From Fodinibacter sp963811825 (GTDB taxonomy: Bacteria > Actinomycetota > Actinomycetes > Actinomycetales > Dermatophilaceae), in contig CAWESS010000036.1 of assembly GCA_963811825.1 (NCBI GenBank), positions 62,001-126,000 on the forward strand: a stretch of 64,000 nt of DNA, given 5' to 3'. Made by a program: the position numbers and the translations under genes. Shown piece after piece: positions 8,862 through 16,933 of the stretch (position 1 is the stretch's first letter; each line of letters begins with the position of its first letter). The notes under the pieces were generated by a model that did no database searches, had not been told where the DNA came from, and worked only from the letters and a program-made list of their open reading frames with translations.

Positions 8862-10331
8862 TCAGCGCAGCTCGAGGTGCCCGTCGTCGATCCGCCCCAG
8901 CCGGGTCACCGCGAGGTCGTAGGCATAGCTCTGCACCACCCGCCACGGCCGACGGCGCCCCTGCTTCGGCAGCAGGTGCGCCGCCCGCTGCACGTACCCC
9001 GACGTGAGCTCGAGCAGCGGCCGGTCACCCGCCTCGGCTTCGGCCTCGGAGTACCGCGGCGTCGCCACGGAGAGACCGCGCCGCTCCAGGTAGCGCACGA
9101 GCGAGCAGAACCACCGCGCCGACAGGTCCGCGCGCAGCGTCCACGAGGCGTTCGTGTACCCCACCGCCATCGCGAGGTTCGGCACGTCGGAGAGCATGAG
9201 CCCCTTGTAGACGTGGGCCTTCGAGACGTCCACCTCGACCCCGTCGACCACCACCTGCGCACCGCCGCCGAACTCGATCCGCAGCCCGGTCGCCGTGACG
9301 ACCACGTCAGCCGGCAGGTGCTCGCCCGACGTCAGCCGGATGCCGTCGCTCTCGAACCGCTCGATGCTCGCCGTCACGACGTCCGCCCGCCCGTCGCCCA
9401 GCACGTCGAACAGGTCACCGTCCGCGGCGACGCAGAGGCGCTGGTCCCACGGGTCGTAGCGCGGTGTGAAGTGCTCGCCCACCGCAGACCCCTCCGGCAG
9501 GGCCTGCTCCATCCGACGCCGAAGGAGACGGCGCCCGGCATCCGGACATCGACGAAGCACCTGGTAGCCGAAGGTGGACAGGACCACGTTCTTGCCGCGC
9601 ACGACCCGGTGAGCCACGGCATCCGGGAGCACGGCACGCACCCCCCGCGCGACGGGGTCACGGCTCGGCACCACCGCGACGTAGCTCGGGCTGCGCTGGA
9701 GCATCGTCACGTGGGCGGCGCCGGCGTCGACCAGCGCCGGCAGCATCGTCACGGCGGTCGCCCCGCTCCCGATGACGACGACGCGCGAGCCTGCGACCGG
9801 CATCCCCTCGGGCCAGGCCTGCGGATGCACGACCGGGCCCGCGAAGTCGCCCTGCCCGGGGAAGTCGACGACGTGCCCGGACTCGTAGGAGTAGTAGCCG
9901 GTCGCGAGGTAGACCAGGCGCGCGCTGTGCTCGACCACGCCGGATGCCGTGCGCGCCGTCACCGTCCATCGGGTGGTCTCCGACGACCACTCGAGGCGCT
10001 CGACCCGCTGCCCGAAGTGGGTGCGCTCGGTGACGCCGTGCTCGAGCGCGGTGTCCTGGACATAGCGGCGGATCTCCTCGCCGGACGCGATGGACGTCTC
10101 CCCGCGCCACGGCCGGAACGGGAAGCCGAGCGTGTACATGTCGGAGTCGGACCGGATGCCGGGGTACCGGAACAGGTCCCAGGTCCCGCCGATCGCGTCA
10201 CGGGCCTCGAGCACGGCCCACGCCGTCCCGGGGCAGTGCATCGACAGCCGGGCGCCGGCGTCGACCCCGGCGATGCCGGCGCCGATGACGAGGACGTCCA
10301 CGTCGAGGGGCGGGGCCGGCGGTCGGGGCAC
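8862..10331 (-). CDS. Flavin-containing monooxygenase
   Basis: A 489-residue FAD/NADPH enzyme of the FMO / Baeyer-Villiger type. The N-terminal FAD site is VLVIGAGIAGVDAGARL, followed by GGTWDLFRYPGIRSDSDMY, a stretch typical of the family. The NADPH-binding GxGxxA motif is VVVIGSGATAVTMLPAL in the middle, and the late ATG motif is VVVTATGLRIEFGGG. The start is uncertain: GTG 10331 gives a compact protein, while ATG 10429 would overlap the start of the divergent peroxidase gene. Substrate is unknown; family members oxidise ketones, amines or sulfides. The gene is transcribed divergently from the peroxidase-metallophosphoesterase-glycosylase set. Confidence 0.85.
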   Translation of the reverse strand: MPRPPAPPLDVDVLVIGAGIAGVDAGARLSMHCPGTAWAVLEARDAIGGTWDLFRYPGIRSDSDMYTLGFPFRPWRGETSIASGEEIRRYVQDTALEHGVTERTHFGQRVERLEWSSETTRWTVTARTASGVVEHSARLVYLATGYYSYESGHVVDFPGQGDFAGPVVHPQAWPEGMPVAGSRVVVIGSGATAVTMLPALVDAGAAHVTMLQRSPSYVAVVPSRDPVARGVRAVLPDAVAHRVVRGKNVVLSTFGYQVLRRCPDAGRRLLRRRMEQALPEGSAVGEHFTPRYDPWDQRLCVAADGDLFDVLGDGRADVVTASIERFESDGIRLTSGEHLPADVVVTATGLRIEFGGGAQVVVDGVEVDVSKAHVYKGLMLSDVPNLAMAVGYTNASWTLRADLSARWFCSLVRYLERRGLSVATPRYSEAEAEAGDRPLLELTSGYVQRAAHLLPKQGRRRPWRVVQSYAYDLAVTRLGRIDDGHLELR

Positions 10332-10428
10332 CGGGTCAGCGTATTCCGCGTTTGCGCGTGTCGAACCTCGCGGCGCCCCGGGCCGTTCAGGGGCGGGTCC
10401 CGTCGGTCGCACATGTGACGATTGGCTC

Positions 10429-10920
10429 ATGACCACTCTCTCCGACTTCTCCGCCACGACCCTCACCGGTCAGGAGCGCCACCTCTCCGACTACGCCGGG
10501 CAGGTCGTGCTCGTCGTCAACACGGCCAGCGCGTGCGGCCTGACCCCGCAGTACGAGGGCCTCGAGGCCCTCTACCAGGAGCTTCGCGACGAGGGCCTGG
10601 TCGTGCTCGGCTTCCCGTGCAACCAGTTCGGCGCGCAGGAGTCCGGCACCGAGGAGGAGATCGGCGAGTTCTGCCAGATGAACTACGGCGTGACCTTCCC
10701 GATGTTCGCCAAGATCGACGTCAACGGCGACGACGCCCACCCGCTGTTCGAGTGGCTGAAGTCGGAGACCAAGGGCCTGCTCGGCGGCCGGGTGAAGTGG
10801 AACTTCACCAAGTTCCTCGTCGGCCGCGACGGCCAGGTCATCACCCGCTACGCGCCCACGACCGAGCCGGCCGACCTCGCCGACGACATCCGCGCGGCGC
10901 TGAGCGCCAAGGCTGCATGA
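10429..10920 (+). CDS. Glutathione peroxidase family thiol peroxidase
   Basis: A 163-residue peroxidase of the GPx fold. The active site is Cys (C36 in VNTASACGLTPQYEGLE), not selenocysteine, with the family FPCNQFGAQE and VKWNFTKFLVGRDG motifs supplying the Gln and Trp of the catalytic tetrad. Such bacterial enzymes usually use thioredoxin or, in actinobacteria, possibly mycothiol-linked reductants to reduce hydroperoxides. The gene is probably leaderless or has a very short leader. Its stop overlaps the start of the next gene (ATGA). Confidence 0.92.
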   Translation: MTTLSDFSATTLTGQERHLSDYAGQVVLVVNTASACGLTPQYEGLEALYQELRDEGLVVLGFPCNQFGAQESGTEEEIGEFCQMNYGVTFPMFAKIDVNGDDAHPLFEWLKSETKGLLGGRVKWNFTKFLVGRDGQVITRYAPTTEPADLADDIRAALSAKAA

Positions 10921-12062
10921 GCCCCTGGCTCTTCCTCATCCCGCTCGGTGTCTTCGGGGGCTTCATCGCCTTCGTGTGGCACCGTCTGGCCGTGGCGCCG
11001 GGGTGGCGCCCCCGCTGGGTGCGGTATGCCGTGGCGGCGGTTCTCGTCGTGCTCACCGCGTTCGCGTTCGCCGGGTTCGACGTGTGGGGCGGGTCCTTCA
11101 CGCCGGCGCAGATGCGCCCGGTCGTGTGGCTCGGCCAGGCGTTCCTGGCGGCCTGCCTCTATCTCTTCCTCGGCCTGGGGGCCGTGTGGCTCGCGAGCGT
11201 CGCGATCTGGCTCGTGCGCCGGCGCCACGACCACGGGCGCGAGGGGCGTCGCCGGCTCAACGCCGTCGCGTCGCCGCTGATCGTCGCGGTCGCGGTGGGG
11301 GTCACGGCGTACGGGGCGTACGAGGCGGCGAACCCGAGCATCACCCGGTTCGAGCTGTCGTCGGCTGAGCTGCCGAGCGAGTTCGACGGGGTCGAGGTCG
11401 CCCTGGTCACCGACCTGCACGCCGGGGCGGTGCGCAGCGCGGACTTCACCCAGCAGGTCGTCGACCTCGTCAACGAGCAGCAGCCCGACCTCGTCATCAT
11501 CGCCGGTGACCTCGTCGACGGGACCGCGGCCCGGTACTCCCCCGAGCTCGCACCGCTGGCCGACCTCGAGGCGCCGCTCGGCGTGTTCGCGACGACCGGC
11601 AACCACGAGATGTTCGAGGACACCGTCAACTGGGTGACCGCGTTCGAGGACGTCGGGCTCGACGTGCTGCGCAACGAGTCGGTGACCCTGGAGCAGGGCG
11701 GGGCCAGCATCGTGCTGGCCGGCGTCGACGACGCGACCGGTGAGGGTGTGTTCGCGCCCGACTACGACGCGGCGCTGGCCGGGGTCGACGCGGCCGGCTT
11801 CACCCTGCTGGCCGCGCACCAGCCGGTGCAGGCACTCGACGTGGAGGGCCGCGGGGTCGACCTGCAGGTCTCCGGGCACACCCACGGCGGGCAGATGTGG
11901 CCGATCAACTACCTCGTGCCCCTGGAGCAGCCGATGCTCGAGGGCCGGGCCGACATCGCGGGGACGCCGGTCATCACCTCGCGGGGCGCCGGCGCCTGGG
12001 GCCCGGCGATCCGGGTGGCGGCTCCCCCGGAGGTCCCGATCATCACCCTGCGCCGGTCGTGA
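10917..12062 (+). CDS. Membrane-anchored metallophosphoesterase (YaeI/YkuE-like)
   Basis: A 381-residue protein with four predicted membrane helices in the first 135 residues, followed by a calcineurin-type phosphoesterase domain outside them. Metal ligands are visible in order: D166 and H168 in VTDLHAG, IIAGDLVDG, TTGNHEMF, LLAAHQPV and SGHTHGGQMWP. Homologues such as YkuE hydrolyse phosphodiester or phospholipid headgroup bonds; the substrate here is unknown. Start ATG overlaps the peroxidase stop and its own stop overlaps the glycosylase start, so the three genes form one operon. Confidence 0.9.
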   Translation: MSPWLFLIPLGVFGGFIAFVWHRLAVAPGWRPRWVRYAVAAVLVVLTAFAFAGFDVWGGSFTPAQMRPVVWLGQAFLAACLYLFLGLGAVWLASVAIWLVRRRHDHGREGRRRLNAVASPLIVAVAVGVTAYGAYEAANPSITRFELSSAELPSEFDGVEVALVTDLHAGAVRSADFTQQVVDLVNEQQPDLVIIAGDLVDGTAARYSPELAPLADLEAPLGVFATTGNHEMFEDTVNWVTAFEDVGLDVLRNESVTLEQGGASIVLAGVDDATGEGVFAPDYDAALAGVDAAGFTLLAAHQPVQALDVEGRGVDLQVSGHTHGGQMWPINYLVPLEQPMLEGRADIAGTPVITSRGAGAWGPAIRVAAPPEVPIITLRRS

Positions 12063-12751
12063 GCGACTCGGGCCTCGTCATCGGCGACGACGGGCTGGCC
12101 AGGCCCGTGTGGGCCTCCGTCGACCCCCTGCTGCGCCACTACTACGACACCGAGTGGGGGATGCCGGTGCGCGACGAGCGCGGGATGTTCGAGCGCCTGT
12201 CCCTCGAGGCCTTCCAGTCGGGCTTGTCGTGGGCGACGATCCTGCGCAAGCGCCCGGCGTTCCGCGAGGCGTTCGCCGGCTTCGACCCCGAGGTCGTGGC
12301 GGCCTTCGGCGAGCGTGACGTCGAGCGCCTCATGGCGGATGCCGGGATCGTCCGCAACCGCGCGAAGGTGCTCGCGAGCATCACCAACGCCCGGGCGACG
12401 CTCGCCCTGCGCGATGACCCGGACGGCGACCTCGCGGCGTTCGTGTGGTCCTTCCAGCCCGCGCAGACTCCCCGGCCGCGCACGATGGCGGAGGTGCCGA
12501 CCTCGGCGCCCGAGTCGGTGGCGCTGTCCAAGGCGCTCAAGCGCAAGGGTTTCGCCTTCGTCGGGCCGACGACGATGTGGGCGCTCATGGAGGCGGTCGG
12601 CATCGTCGACACCCACCTGCTCGGCTCACACCGCCGGGGCACCAGCGGCATCTGGCCCCGTGAGGCCTCGGCTGAGGCCCTCGGCGCCCCGCCCCGGCGG
12701 CGCGGGCGGCGTAGGCAGCCAGTGCCGTGGTCAGGGGGACCGCGGCGATGA
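12059..12751 (+). CDS. tag: DNA-3-methyladenine glycosylase I (Tag-like)
   Basis: Removes 3-methyladenine from alkylated DNA in base-excision repair. The family core is clear: DPLLRHYYDTEWGMPVRD, ERLSLEAFQSGLSWATILRK with the catalytic-site Glu, GIVRNRAKVLASITNA, and FVGPTTMWALMEAVGIV. Compared with E. coli Tag the zinc ligands are absent: the N-terminal RCxW is RPVW, the His after the first helix is Tyr, and the C-terminal VGCC-type cysteines are LGSH. The C-terminus runs about 35 residues past the usual end with an Arg/Pro-rich tail that overlaps a decayed gene on the other strand. Start GTG overlaps the upstream stop. Confidence 0.88.
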   Translation: MSDSGLVIGDDGLARPVWASVDPLLRHYYDTEWGMPVRDERGMFERLSLEAFQSGLSWATILRKRPAFREAFAGFDPEVVAAFGERDVERLMADAGIVRNRAKVLASITNARATLALRDDPDGDLAAFVWSFQPAQTPRPRTMAEVPTSAPESVALSKALKRKGFAFVGPTTMWALMEAVGIVDTHLLGSHRRGTSGIWPREASAEALGAPPRRRGRRRQPVPWSGGPRR

Positions 12752-13312
12752 GGCCGAGGGTCGCAACGACGCTGCGGACGATCTCCTGGGAGATGAACTG
12801 CGTCGTCAGCACGTCACCGACGAGGGGTTGTCGGCGGCGACGAGGATGAGCAACGGCAGGGACGCACCCGCGTAGGCGAGCACGATCGTGTTGACCACCG
12901 AGGCGATGTGGGAACGCCCGATCCGGCTGGCGGCGCCGTAGAGCTGCCTGAACCCGTAGGAGGGGTTGGCCCGGGCCAGCTCGGAGACGATGCTCGCCTG
13001 GGTCACCGTGACGTCGTCGAGCACCCCGACCGACCCGATGACGATGCTCGCGACGAGCAGTCCCGACATGGTGATGCCGTACCTGTCGCTGACCGAGGCC
13101 GAGATGTCATCGGTGATGCCGCTCAGGGTGAGCGCGCTGACCGAGAACGCTGCGAGGGCACCGGTGAGCGCCAGGCTCACGAGCGTGCCGATGACCGCCA
13201 CCGTGGACGTCATCGTCACGCCGTGCGTGAGGTAGAGCACGGTCAGGGTGATGGCGGCCGACCCCACGAGCGCACGGGGGCTCCTCCCGAATCCCCACTC
13301 CTCTTCGAGAAC
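12585..13312 (-). pseudogene. Truncated and frameshifted YibE/F-like membrane protein
   Basis: The C-terminal domain of a YibE/F-family multi-pass protein is readable from about 13280: RALVGSAAITLTVLYLTHGV, then two helices, GVLDDVTVTQASIVSELARA, GRSHIASVVNTIVLAYAGAS and LPLLILVAAD. The frame breaks near 12815-12830 and continues in another frame as TQFISQEIVRSVVATLGLI, ending inside the tag gene. The usual N-terminal 150-200 residues are missing: upstream the frame runs into the tRNA-Ala terminator and the tRNA itself, with no start codon of its own. It therefore looks like the end of a gene left behind at a tRNA site rather than a working protein. Confidence 0.75.
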
Positions 13313-13315
13313 GCG

Positions 13316-13352
13316 AAAGAAGACCGGACGAAAAGCGTGTCCGGTCTTCTTT
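13316..13352. terminator. Terminator after tRNA-Ala
   Basis: AAAGAAGACCGGAC and its exact complement GTCCGGTCTTCTTT form a perfect 14-bp stem with a 9-base loop, 8 bases past the tRNA 3' end. It reads as a terminator in both directions. Confidence 0.85.
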
Positions 13353-13359
13353 GGCGTTG

Positions 13360-13432
13360 TGGAGCTGAGGGGATTCGAACCCCTGACCCCCTCCATGCCA
13401 TGGAGGTGCGCTACCAACTGCGCTACAGCCCC
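13360..13432 (-). tRNA. tRNA-Ala (anticodon GGC)
   Basis: The minus strand folds as a standard tRNA: acceptor GGGGCTG/CAGCTCC with discriminator A, D-arm GCGC-AGTTGGTA-GCGC, anticodon stem CCTCC/GGAGG around ATGGCAT with anticodon GGC, short variable loop, and T-arm AGGGG-TTCGAAT-CCCCT. CCA is not encoded. A strong terminator follows. Confidence 0.97.
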
Positions 13433-13507
13433 TTGCGGGTGTCGCTCCCCTCGCGGGGTGCGACGGTGAAGTTTACCCATGCCCCCCCGCGCCCGACCAA
13501 ATCGGCG

Positions 13508-14173
13508 TCAGGGCGGCGACGACCCCGCCCGCGAGGCCACCCCGGACGACGCGTTCCACGTGTGCAGCATCCATCCCGCGCGTCCCTCACGCAGCTCACC
13601 CCAGTGGCAGTTGCCGAGCCCACCGAGCACCCGCCAGGCCACCGCGAGGTCCAGGTCGAGCACCCAGGACGCCACCGCCCGCGCGGCCGCCCCGTGCGTC
13701 GACACGACGGCGCACTCCCCCGCCGGGAGGTCCGCGAGCAGCGCCTCGAGCCCCTCGCCGACCCGCACGAGGACGTCACCCATCGTCTCGCCGTCATCAC
13801 CGCGACGCACGTCCTCCCCGCGCAGCGCGGCCGCCCGCTCCTCCGGCCAACCCTGCGCGACCTCGGCCGCCGTCAGCCCCTGCCAGGCCCCGGCGTGGAT
13901 CTCGCGGAACCGCGGGTCCAGCTCGACCCGGATGCCGGTCGCGCGCCCCACGCGCTCGGCCGTCAGTCGCGCTCGCGACAGGTCGGAGGTGACGATGCGC
14001 GAGGGTGACATGGCCACGAGAGCCGGGCCCACGGCATCCGCCTGCGTGAGGCCGAGCTCGGACAGGGGTGAGTCGAGCTGGCCCTGCCAGATGCCGGCCG
14101 CGTTGTGGCTCGTCTCGCCGTGCCGCAGGACGACGAGGCGCCGGCCCCCGGAACCGCCGGGTGCTGGGCTCAC
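13508..14173 (-). CDS. Histidine phosphatase (GpgP-like)
   Basis: A 221-residue phosphatase of the phosphoglycerate-mutase superfamily. The catalytic RHGE motif is LVVLRHGETSHNAAGIWQG near residue 13, the second Arg lies in VTSDLSRARLTAE, the catalytic acid in REIHAGAWQGLTAAE, and the second His in VVSTHGAAARA. In mycobacteria the gene directly after rsfS encodes glucosyl-3-phosphoglycerate phosphatase (GpgP, Rv2419c); the same position and similar motifs suggest that role, but the family is broad. Start GTG overlaps the rsfS stop (GTGA). Confidence 0.85.
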   Translation of the reverse strand: MSPAPGGSGGRRLVVLRHGETSHNAAGIWQGQLDSPLSELGLTQADAVGPALVAMSPSRIVTSDLSRARLTAERVGRATGIRVELDPRFREIHAGAWQGLTAAEVAQGWPEERAAALRGEDVRRGDDGETMGDVLVRVGEGLEALLADLPAGECAVVSTHGAAARAVASWVLDLDLAVAWRVLGGLGNCHWGELREGRAGWMLHTWNASSGVASRAGSSPP

Positions 14174-14550
14174 CGACCGCCCTGCTCGGTGCCGACGACG
14201 CCGAGGTCGATGCTCGGGCAGTCCTTCCACAGGCGCTCGAGCTCGTAGAACGAGCGCTCCTCGTCGTGCTGGACGTGCACGACGATGTCGGAGAAGTCGA
14301 TGAGGACCCAGCGGCCTTCACGCTGCCCCTCACGGCGCACGGGCTTGGAGCCCATGGCGCGCAGGGTGTCCTCGACCTCGTCGACGATCGATCCGACCTG
14401 GCGCTCGGACTCGGCGGAGACGATGACGAAGACGTCGGTCAGCGCGAGCTGCTCCGAGACGTCGATGCCGGTGATGGTGGTCGCGAGCTTGTCGGCGGCG
14501 GCGGCAGCAGCCGCTCGGGCCAGCTCGAGCGCTCGGTCGGTGGCGGTCAC
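14170..14550 (-). CDS. rsfS: Ribosome silencing factor RsfS (Iojap/YbeB)
   Basis: A 126-residue protein that binds ribosomal protein L14 (uL14) and blocks subunit joining when nutrients are low. Family motifs: ITGIDVSEQLALTDVFVIVS, the VGSIVDEVEDTLRAMGSKPV helix, and the C-terminal GRWVLIDFSDIVVHVQHDEE and FYELERLWKDCP. Start GTG overlaps the nadD stop and its stop overlaps the phosphatase start, so nadD, rsfS and the phosphatase are translationally coupled. Confidence 0.95.
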   Translation of the reverse strand: MTATDRALELARAAAAAAADKLATTITGIDVSEQLALTDVFVIVSAESERQVGSIVDEVEDTLRAMGSKPVRREGQREGRWVLIDFSDIVVHVQHDEERSFYELERLWKDCPSIDLGVVGTEQGGR

Positions 14551-15170
14551 GGTGCTCCTCGTGGTGCTTCGGGGGGTGCTGCACTCGGGGTGAGGGCGGC
14601 ATACAGGCGGTGTTTGGAGATGTACTGCACGACACCGTCCGGCACGAGGTACCAGACCGGCTCGCCCCGTCCGACCCGCTCGCGGCAGTCGGTGGAGCTG
14701 ATCGCCATGGCCGGGACCTCCTGGAGGTCGACCCGGTCGGCGGGAAGCCCTGATTCGGACAGCTCGTACCCGGGGCGGGTCACCCCGATGAACCGGGCGA
14801 GGTCGAACAGCTCGTCGGAGTCCTTCCAGGACAGGATCTGGGCCAGGGCGTCGGCGCCGGTGATGAAGAAGAGCTCGGCGTCGGGCCGCTGGCCGTGCAG
14901 GTCACGCAGGGTGTCGATGGTGTAGGTCGGGCCGTCCCGGTCGATGTCGACCCGCGAGACGGTGAAGCGCGGGTTGGATGCCGTGGCCACCACCGTCATG
15001 AGGTACCGGTGCTCGGCGGGTGCGACGTCGCGCCCCTCCTTCTGCCACGGCTCTCCGGTGGGGACGAAGACGACCTCGTCCAGGTCGAACAGCGACAACA
15101 CCTCCGAGGCGGCGACGAGGTGCCCGTGGTGGACGGGGTCGAAGGTCCCACCCATCACCCCGAGCCGCAT
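14547..15170 (-). CDS. nadD: Nicotinate-nucleotide adenylyltransferase
   Basis: Joins nicotinate mononucleotide and ATP to form deamido-NAD in NAD synthesis. The 207-residue protein has the nucleotidyltransferase phosphate motif GGTFDPVHHGHLVAASEV at residues 7-24, the FVPTGEPWQKE segment, DIDRDGPTYTIDTL, and the late ISSTDCRERVGRGEPVWY where the usual ISSTxIR is replaced by ISSTDCR. The ATG at 15170 is the natural start. Ends in a GTGA overlap with rsfS. Confidence 0.94.
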   Translation of the reverse strand: MRLGVMGGTFDPVHHGHLVAASEVLSLFDLDEVVFVPTGEPWQKEGRDVAPAEHRYLMTVVATASNPRFTVSRVDIDRDGPTYTIDTLRDLHGQRPDAELFFITGADALAQILSWKDSDELFDLARFIGVTRPGYELSESGLPADRVDLQEVPAMAISSTDCRERVGRGEPVWYLVPDGVVQYISKHRLYAALTPSAAPPEAPRGAP

Positions 15171-15181
15171 GCGTGCCTTGC

Positions 15182-15448
15182 TCAGTGGTGACCCGGGTGC
15201 TCGGGCCAGTGCGCGTCGCCCCGGGGAGCGCCCTGGGGGGCGGCGTGGTCGCCACCATGGGTGGCGCCGTGGGAACCACCGTGGGCGCCGGGGGGCGCGT
15301 ACTTCTGGGCCGTGCCACGGAAGGACCACGTGAGGCCGAGCAGGAACGCGAACGCGAGCAGGGCGAGCACCCCGAAGAGCCACGGCGGCATGGGCAGCTC
15401 GCGGTGCGCGGCCTCCTCGGCGAGGAAGCGGGTGACGGTCATCGACAT
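15182..15448 (-). CDS. Small single-helix membrane protein, His-rich tail
   Basis: An 88-residue protein starting MSMTVTRFLAEEAAHRELPM, followed by one membrane helix (WLFGVLALLAFAFLLGLTW) and a hydrophilic tail rich in Gly and His ending HWPEHPGHH. It lies 11 bases before nadD and is probably in its operon; small membrane proteins of this kind are found at this place in other actinobacteria. The His-rich tail could bind metal. Function unknown. An alternative start is the ATG two codons downstream. Confidence 0.7.
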   Translation of the reverse strand: MSMTVTRFLAEEAAHRELPMPPWLFGVLALLAFAFLLGLTWSFRGTAQKYAPPGAHGGSHGATHGGDHAAPQGAPRGDAHWPEHPGHH

Positions 15449-15482
15449 GCGGGCCAGCCTAGCGCCTCCGCTGTCCACGGAT

Positions 15483-15537
15483 GTCGTCCACAGGCCTGTG
15501 CACAAGCCACGGTTTGCGCACGCGGCCTGTGGACGAC
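15483..15537. repeat. Inverted pair of GTCGTCCACAGG / CCTGTGGACGAC
   Basis: The two 12-base arms are exact complements separated by 31 bases. The same word occurs in other gaps of the window. The cores resemble DnaA boxes. Confidence 0.65.
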
Positions 15538-15548
15538 GAGAACGCGTT

Positions 15549-15560
15549 GTGACCGGTCAC
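15549..15560. promoter_or_regulatory. Perfect 12-bp palindrome GTGACCGGTCAC
   Basis: Fully symmetric site in a divergent intergenic region; it could be an operator for a dimeric regulator. No regulator gene is adjacent. Confidence 0.4.
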
Positions 15561-15888
15561 CGATTGGCTGTCCATTCCCTTGCGAGGCACCCCGATGCGG
15601 GACTACAACTGTCTTCACGCCCCTGCGGGACAGCAACGAAGCCATGGCGTCGGAGCAGCACCTGGGGGGCAGGTCGTACGGATAACGGCACACCGCTCGT
15701 GCCCCGTGAGGGTCGGGACGTGCGGGCTCTCGGGCTCGTGCGACGCGCGCGACGGCGCGGGTGCCGCGGCCGCCCGACCTGAGTCGAAGCCCGTCCTCTC
15801 GTAGGGCGGCGCCACCGTCGCGTGGCAGACCCTCGCGGGAAACCGCGCGGACCCGACCGGCTCGACACGTCGGCACCAGCTGACCGGC

Positions 15889-15920
15889 GAGGGCCCCCGA
15901 TCTCATACTCGGGGGCCCTC
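15889..15920. terminator. Strong GC hairpin before the glycosyltransferase gene
   Basis: GAGGGCCCCCGA and its exact complement with an 8-base loop, 47 bases before the glycosyltransferase start. No U-run follows on the plus strand. It may end a transcript in the preceding gap. Confidence 0.5.
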
Positions 15921-15967
15921 CGCCGTGGGTGACGGCCGCAGGCCCGTCGGCGACCTAGTCTTGGGCC

Positions 15968-16931
15968 ATGTCCGATGCGCCGGTCGACCTCAGTGTCGTG
16001 GTCCCGATCTTCAACGAGGAGGCGGTCCTCCCGCTCCTCGTCGAGCGACTGCGGCCCGTGGCGGATGCCTGGGGCGTCACCTACGAGGTCCTCTGCGTCG
16101 ACGACGGCTCCACCGACGCCACCCCCGTGCTGCTGCAGCGGCTGCGCCGAGAATGGCCCCAGGTGCGGGTGGTGCGCCTGCGCGCCAACGCCGGCCACCA
16201 GGCGGCCATCTCGGCCGGGCTGGCACGCGCGCGCGGCGACTGGGTCGCCACCATCGACGCCGACCTGCAGGACCCGCCGGAGGTCCTCGGTGCAGATGCT
16301 CTCGCTCGCGCGCACCGACGGGGTGGACGTCGTCTACGGCGTGCGAGCGGACCGGGCCAGTGACACGGCGTTCAAGCGTCTGTCCGCCCGGGCCTTCTAC
16401 CGGTCGATCCGGGCGCTGTCGTCGGTCGACGCCCAGATGGATGCCGGCGACTTCCGTCTCATGTCCCGCGCCACCGTGGATGCCGTGAACGCGCTGCCCG
16501 AGCACCACCGGGTCCTGCGCTTCGTCGTGCCGGCCCTGGGGTTCCCGAGTGCCTCGGTTCCCTACACCCGGGCGGTTCGGGCCGCCGGGGAGTCGAAGTA
16601 CCCCCTCGGCAAGATGATCCGCCTCTCGGTCGACAGCCTCACCGGGTTCTCGGTCGCACCCTTGCGGTTCGCCACGTGGTTGGGCCTGCTCGGCGGGCTC
16701 GCGGCCATCGGGGTGCTCGTCTACGCCGTCATCGCGATGCTGCTCGGCAACACACTTCCCGGCTGGACCTCCACCGTCGTCATCGTCGCCGCCGTGGGGG
16801 CGGTGCAGCTGCTGGCGGTCGGCATCCTCGGTGAGTACGTGGGGCGCATGTACGCGGTGCTCCAGGGCCGCCCGACGTACTTCATCGCGCACGACTCCCT
16901 GGACGACCGAGAGCCCCACGCACGCATCTGA
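15968..16931 (+). CDS. Family 2 glycosyltransferase, polyprenyl-phosphate type (frameshifted)
   Basis: Resembles GtrB/DPM1 enzymes that transfer a sugar from a nucleotide donor to polyprenyl phosphate on the inner face of the membrane. N-terminal GT-A motifs: DLSVVVPIFNEEAVLPLLVE, LCVDDGSTDATPVLL, RANAGHQAAISAGLARARGD and the DxD-like TIDADLQDPPE. After a one-base insertion near 16287 the frame resumes with VQMLSLARTDGVDVVYGVRA, YRSIRALSSVDAQMDAGDFR, and two C-terminal membrane helices ending in GILGEYVGRMYAVLQGRPTY. Removing one base gives 321 codons, the normal length. The gene ends 2 bases before the convergent proA stop. Confidence 0.88.
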
Positions 16932-16933
16932 CC

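Larger units (their letters stand above)
15449..15967. other. Intergenic region of about 520 bases with several hairpins
   Basis: No convincing coding frame is present on either strand. In order it holds: an inverted pair of the 12-mer CCTGTGGACGAC (15483-15494 and 15526-15537); a perfect palindrome GTGACCGGTCAC at 15549; a stretch with no recognised motif; a CGCGG-GAAA-CCGCG tetraloop hairpin at 15834-15847; and a 12-bp terminator-like hairpin at 15889-15920. A structured small RNA on the plus strand ending at that hairpin is possible but unproven. It separates the divergent small membrane protein and glycosyltransferase genes. Confidence 0.5.

Noticed and set aside
15580..15804. Small open frame MRGTPMRDYNCLHAPAGQQR
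   Set aside because: No ribosome site, unusual composition and no recognisable domain; the region is better described as non-coding.
15600..15920. Cyclic-di-AMP (ydaO), M-box, TPP or cobalamin riboswitch
   Set aside because: A few short stretches look similar but conserved core motifs in the right order are missing.
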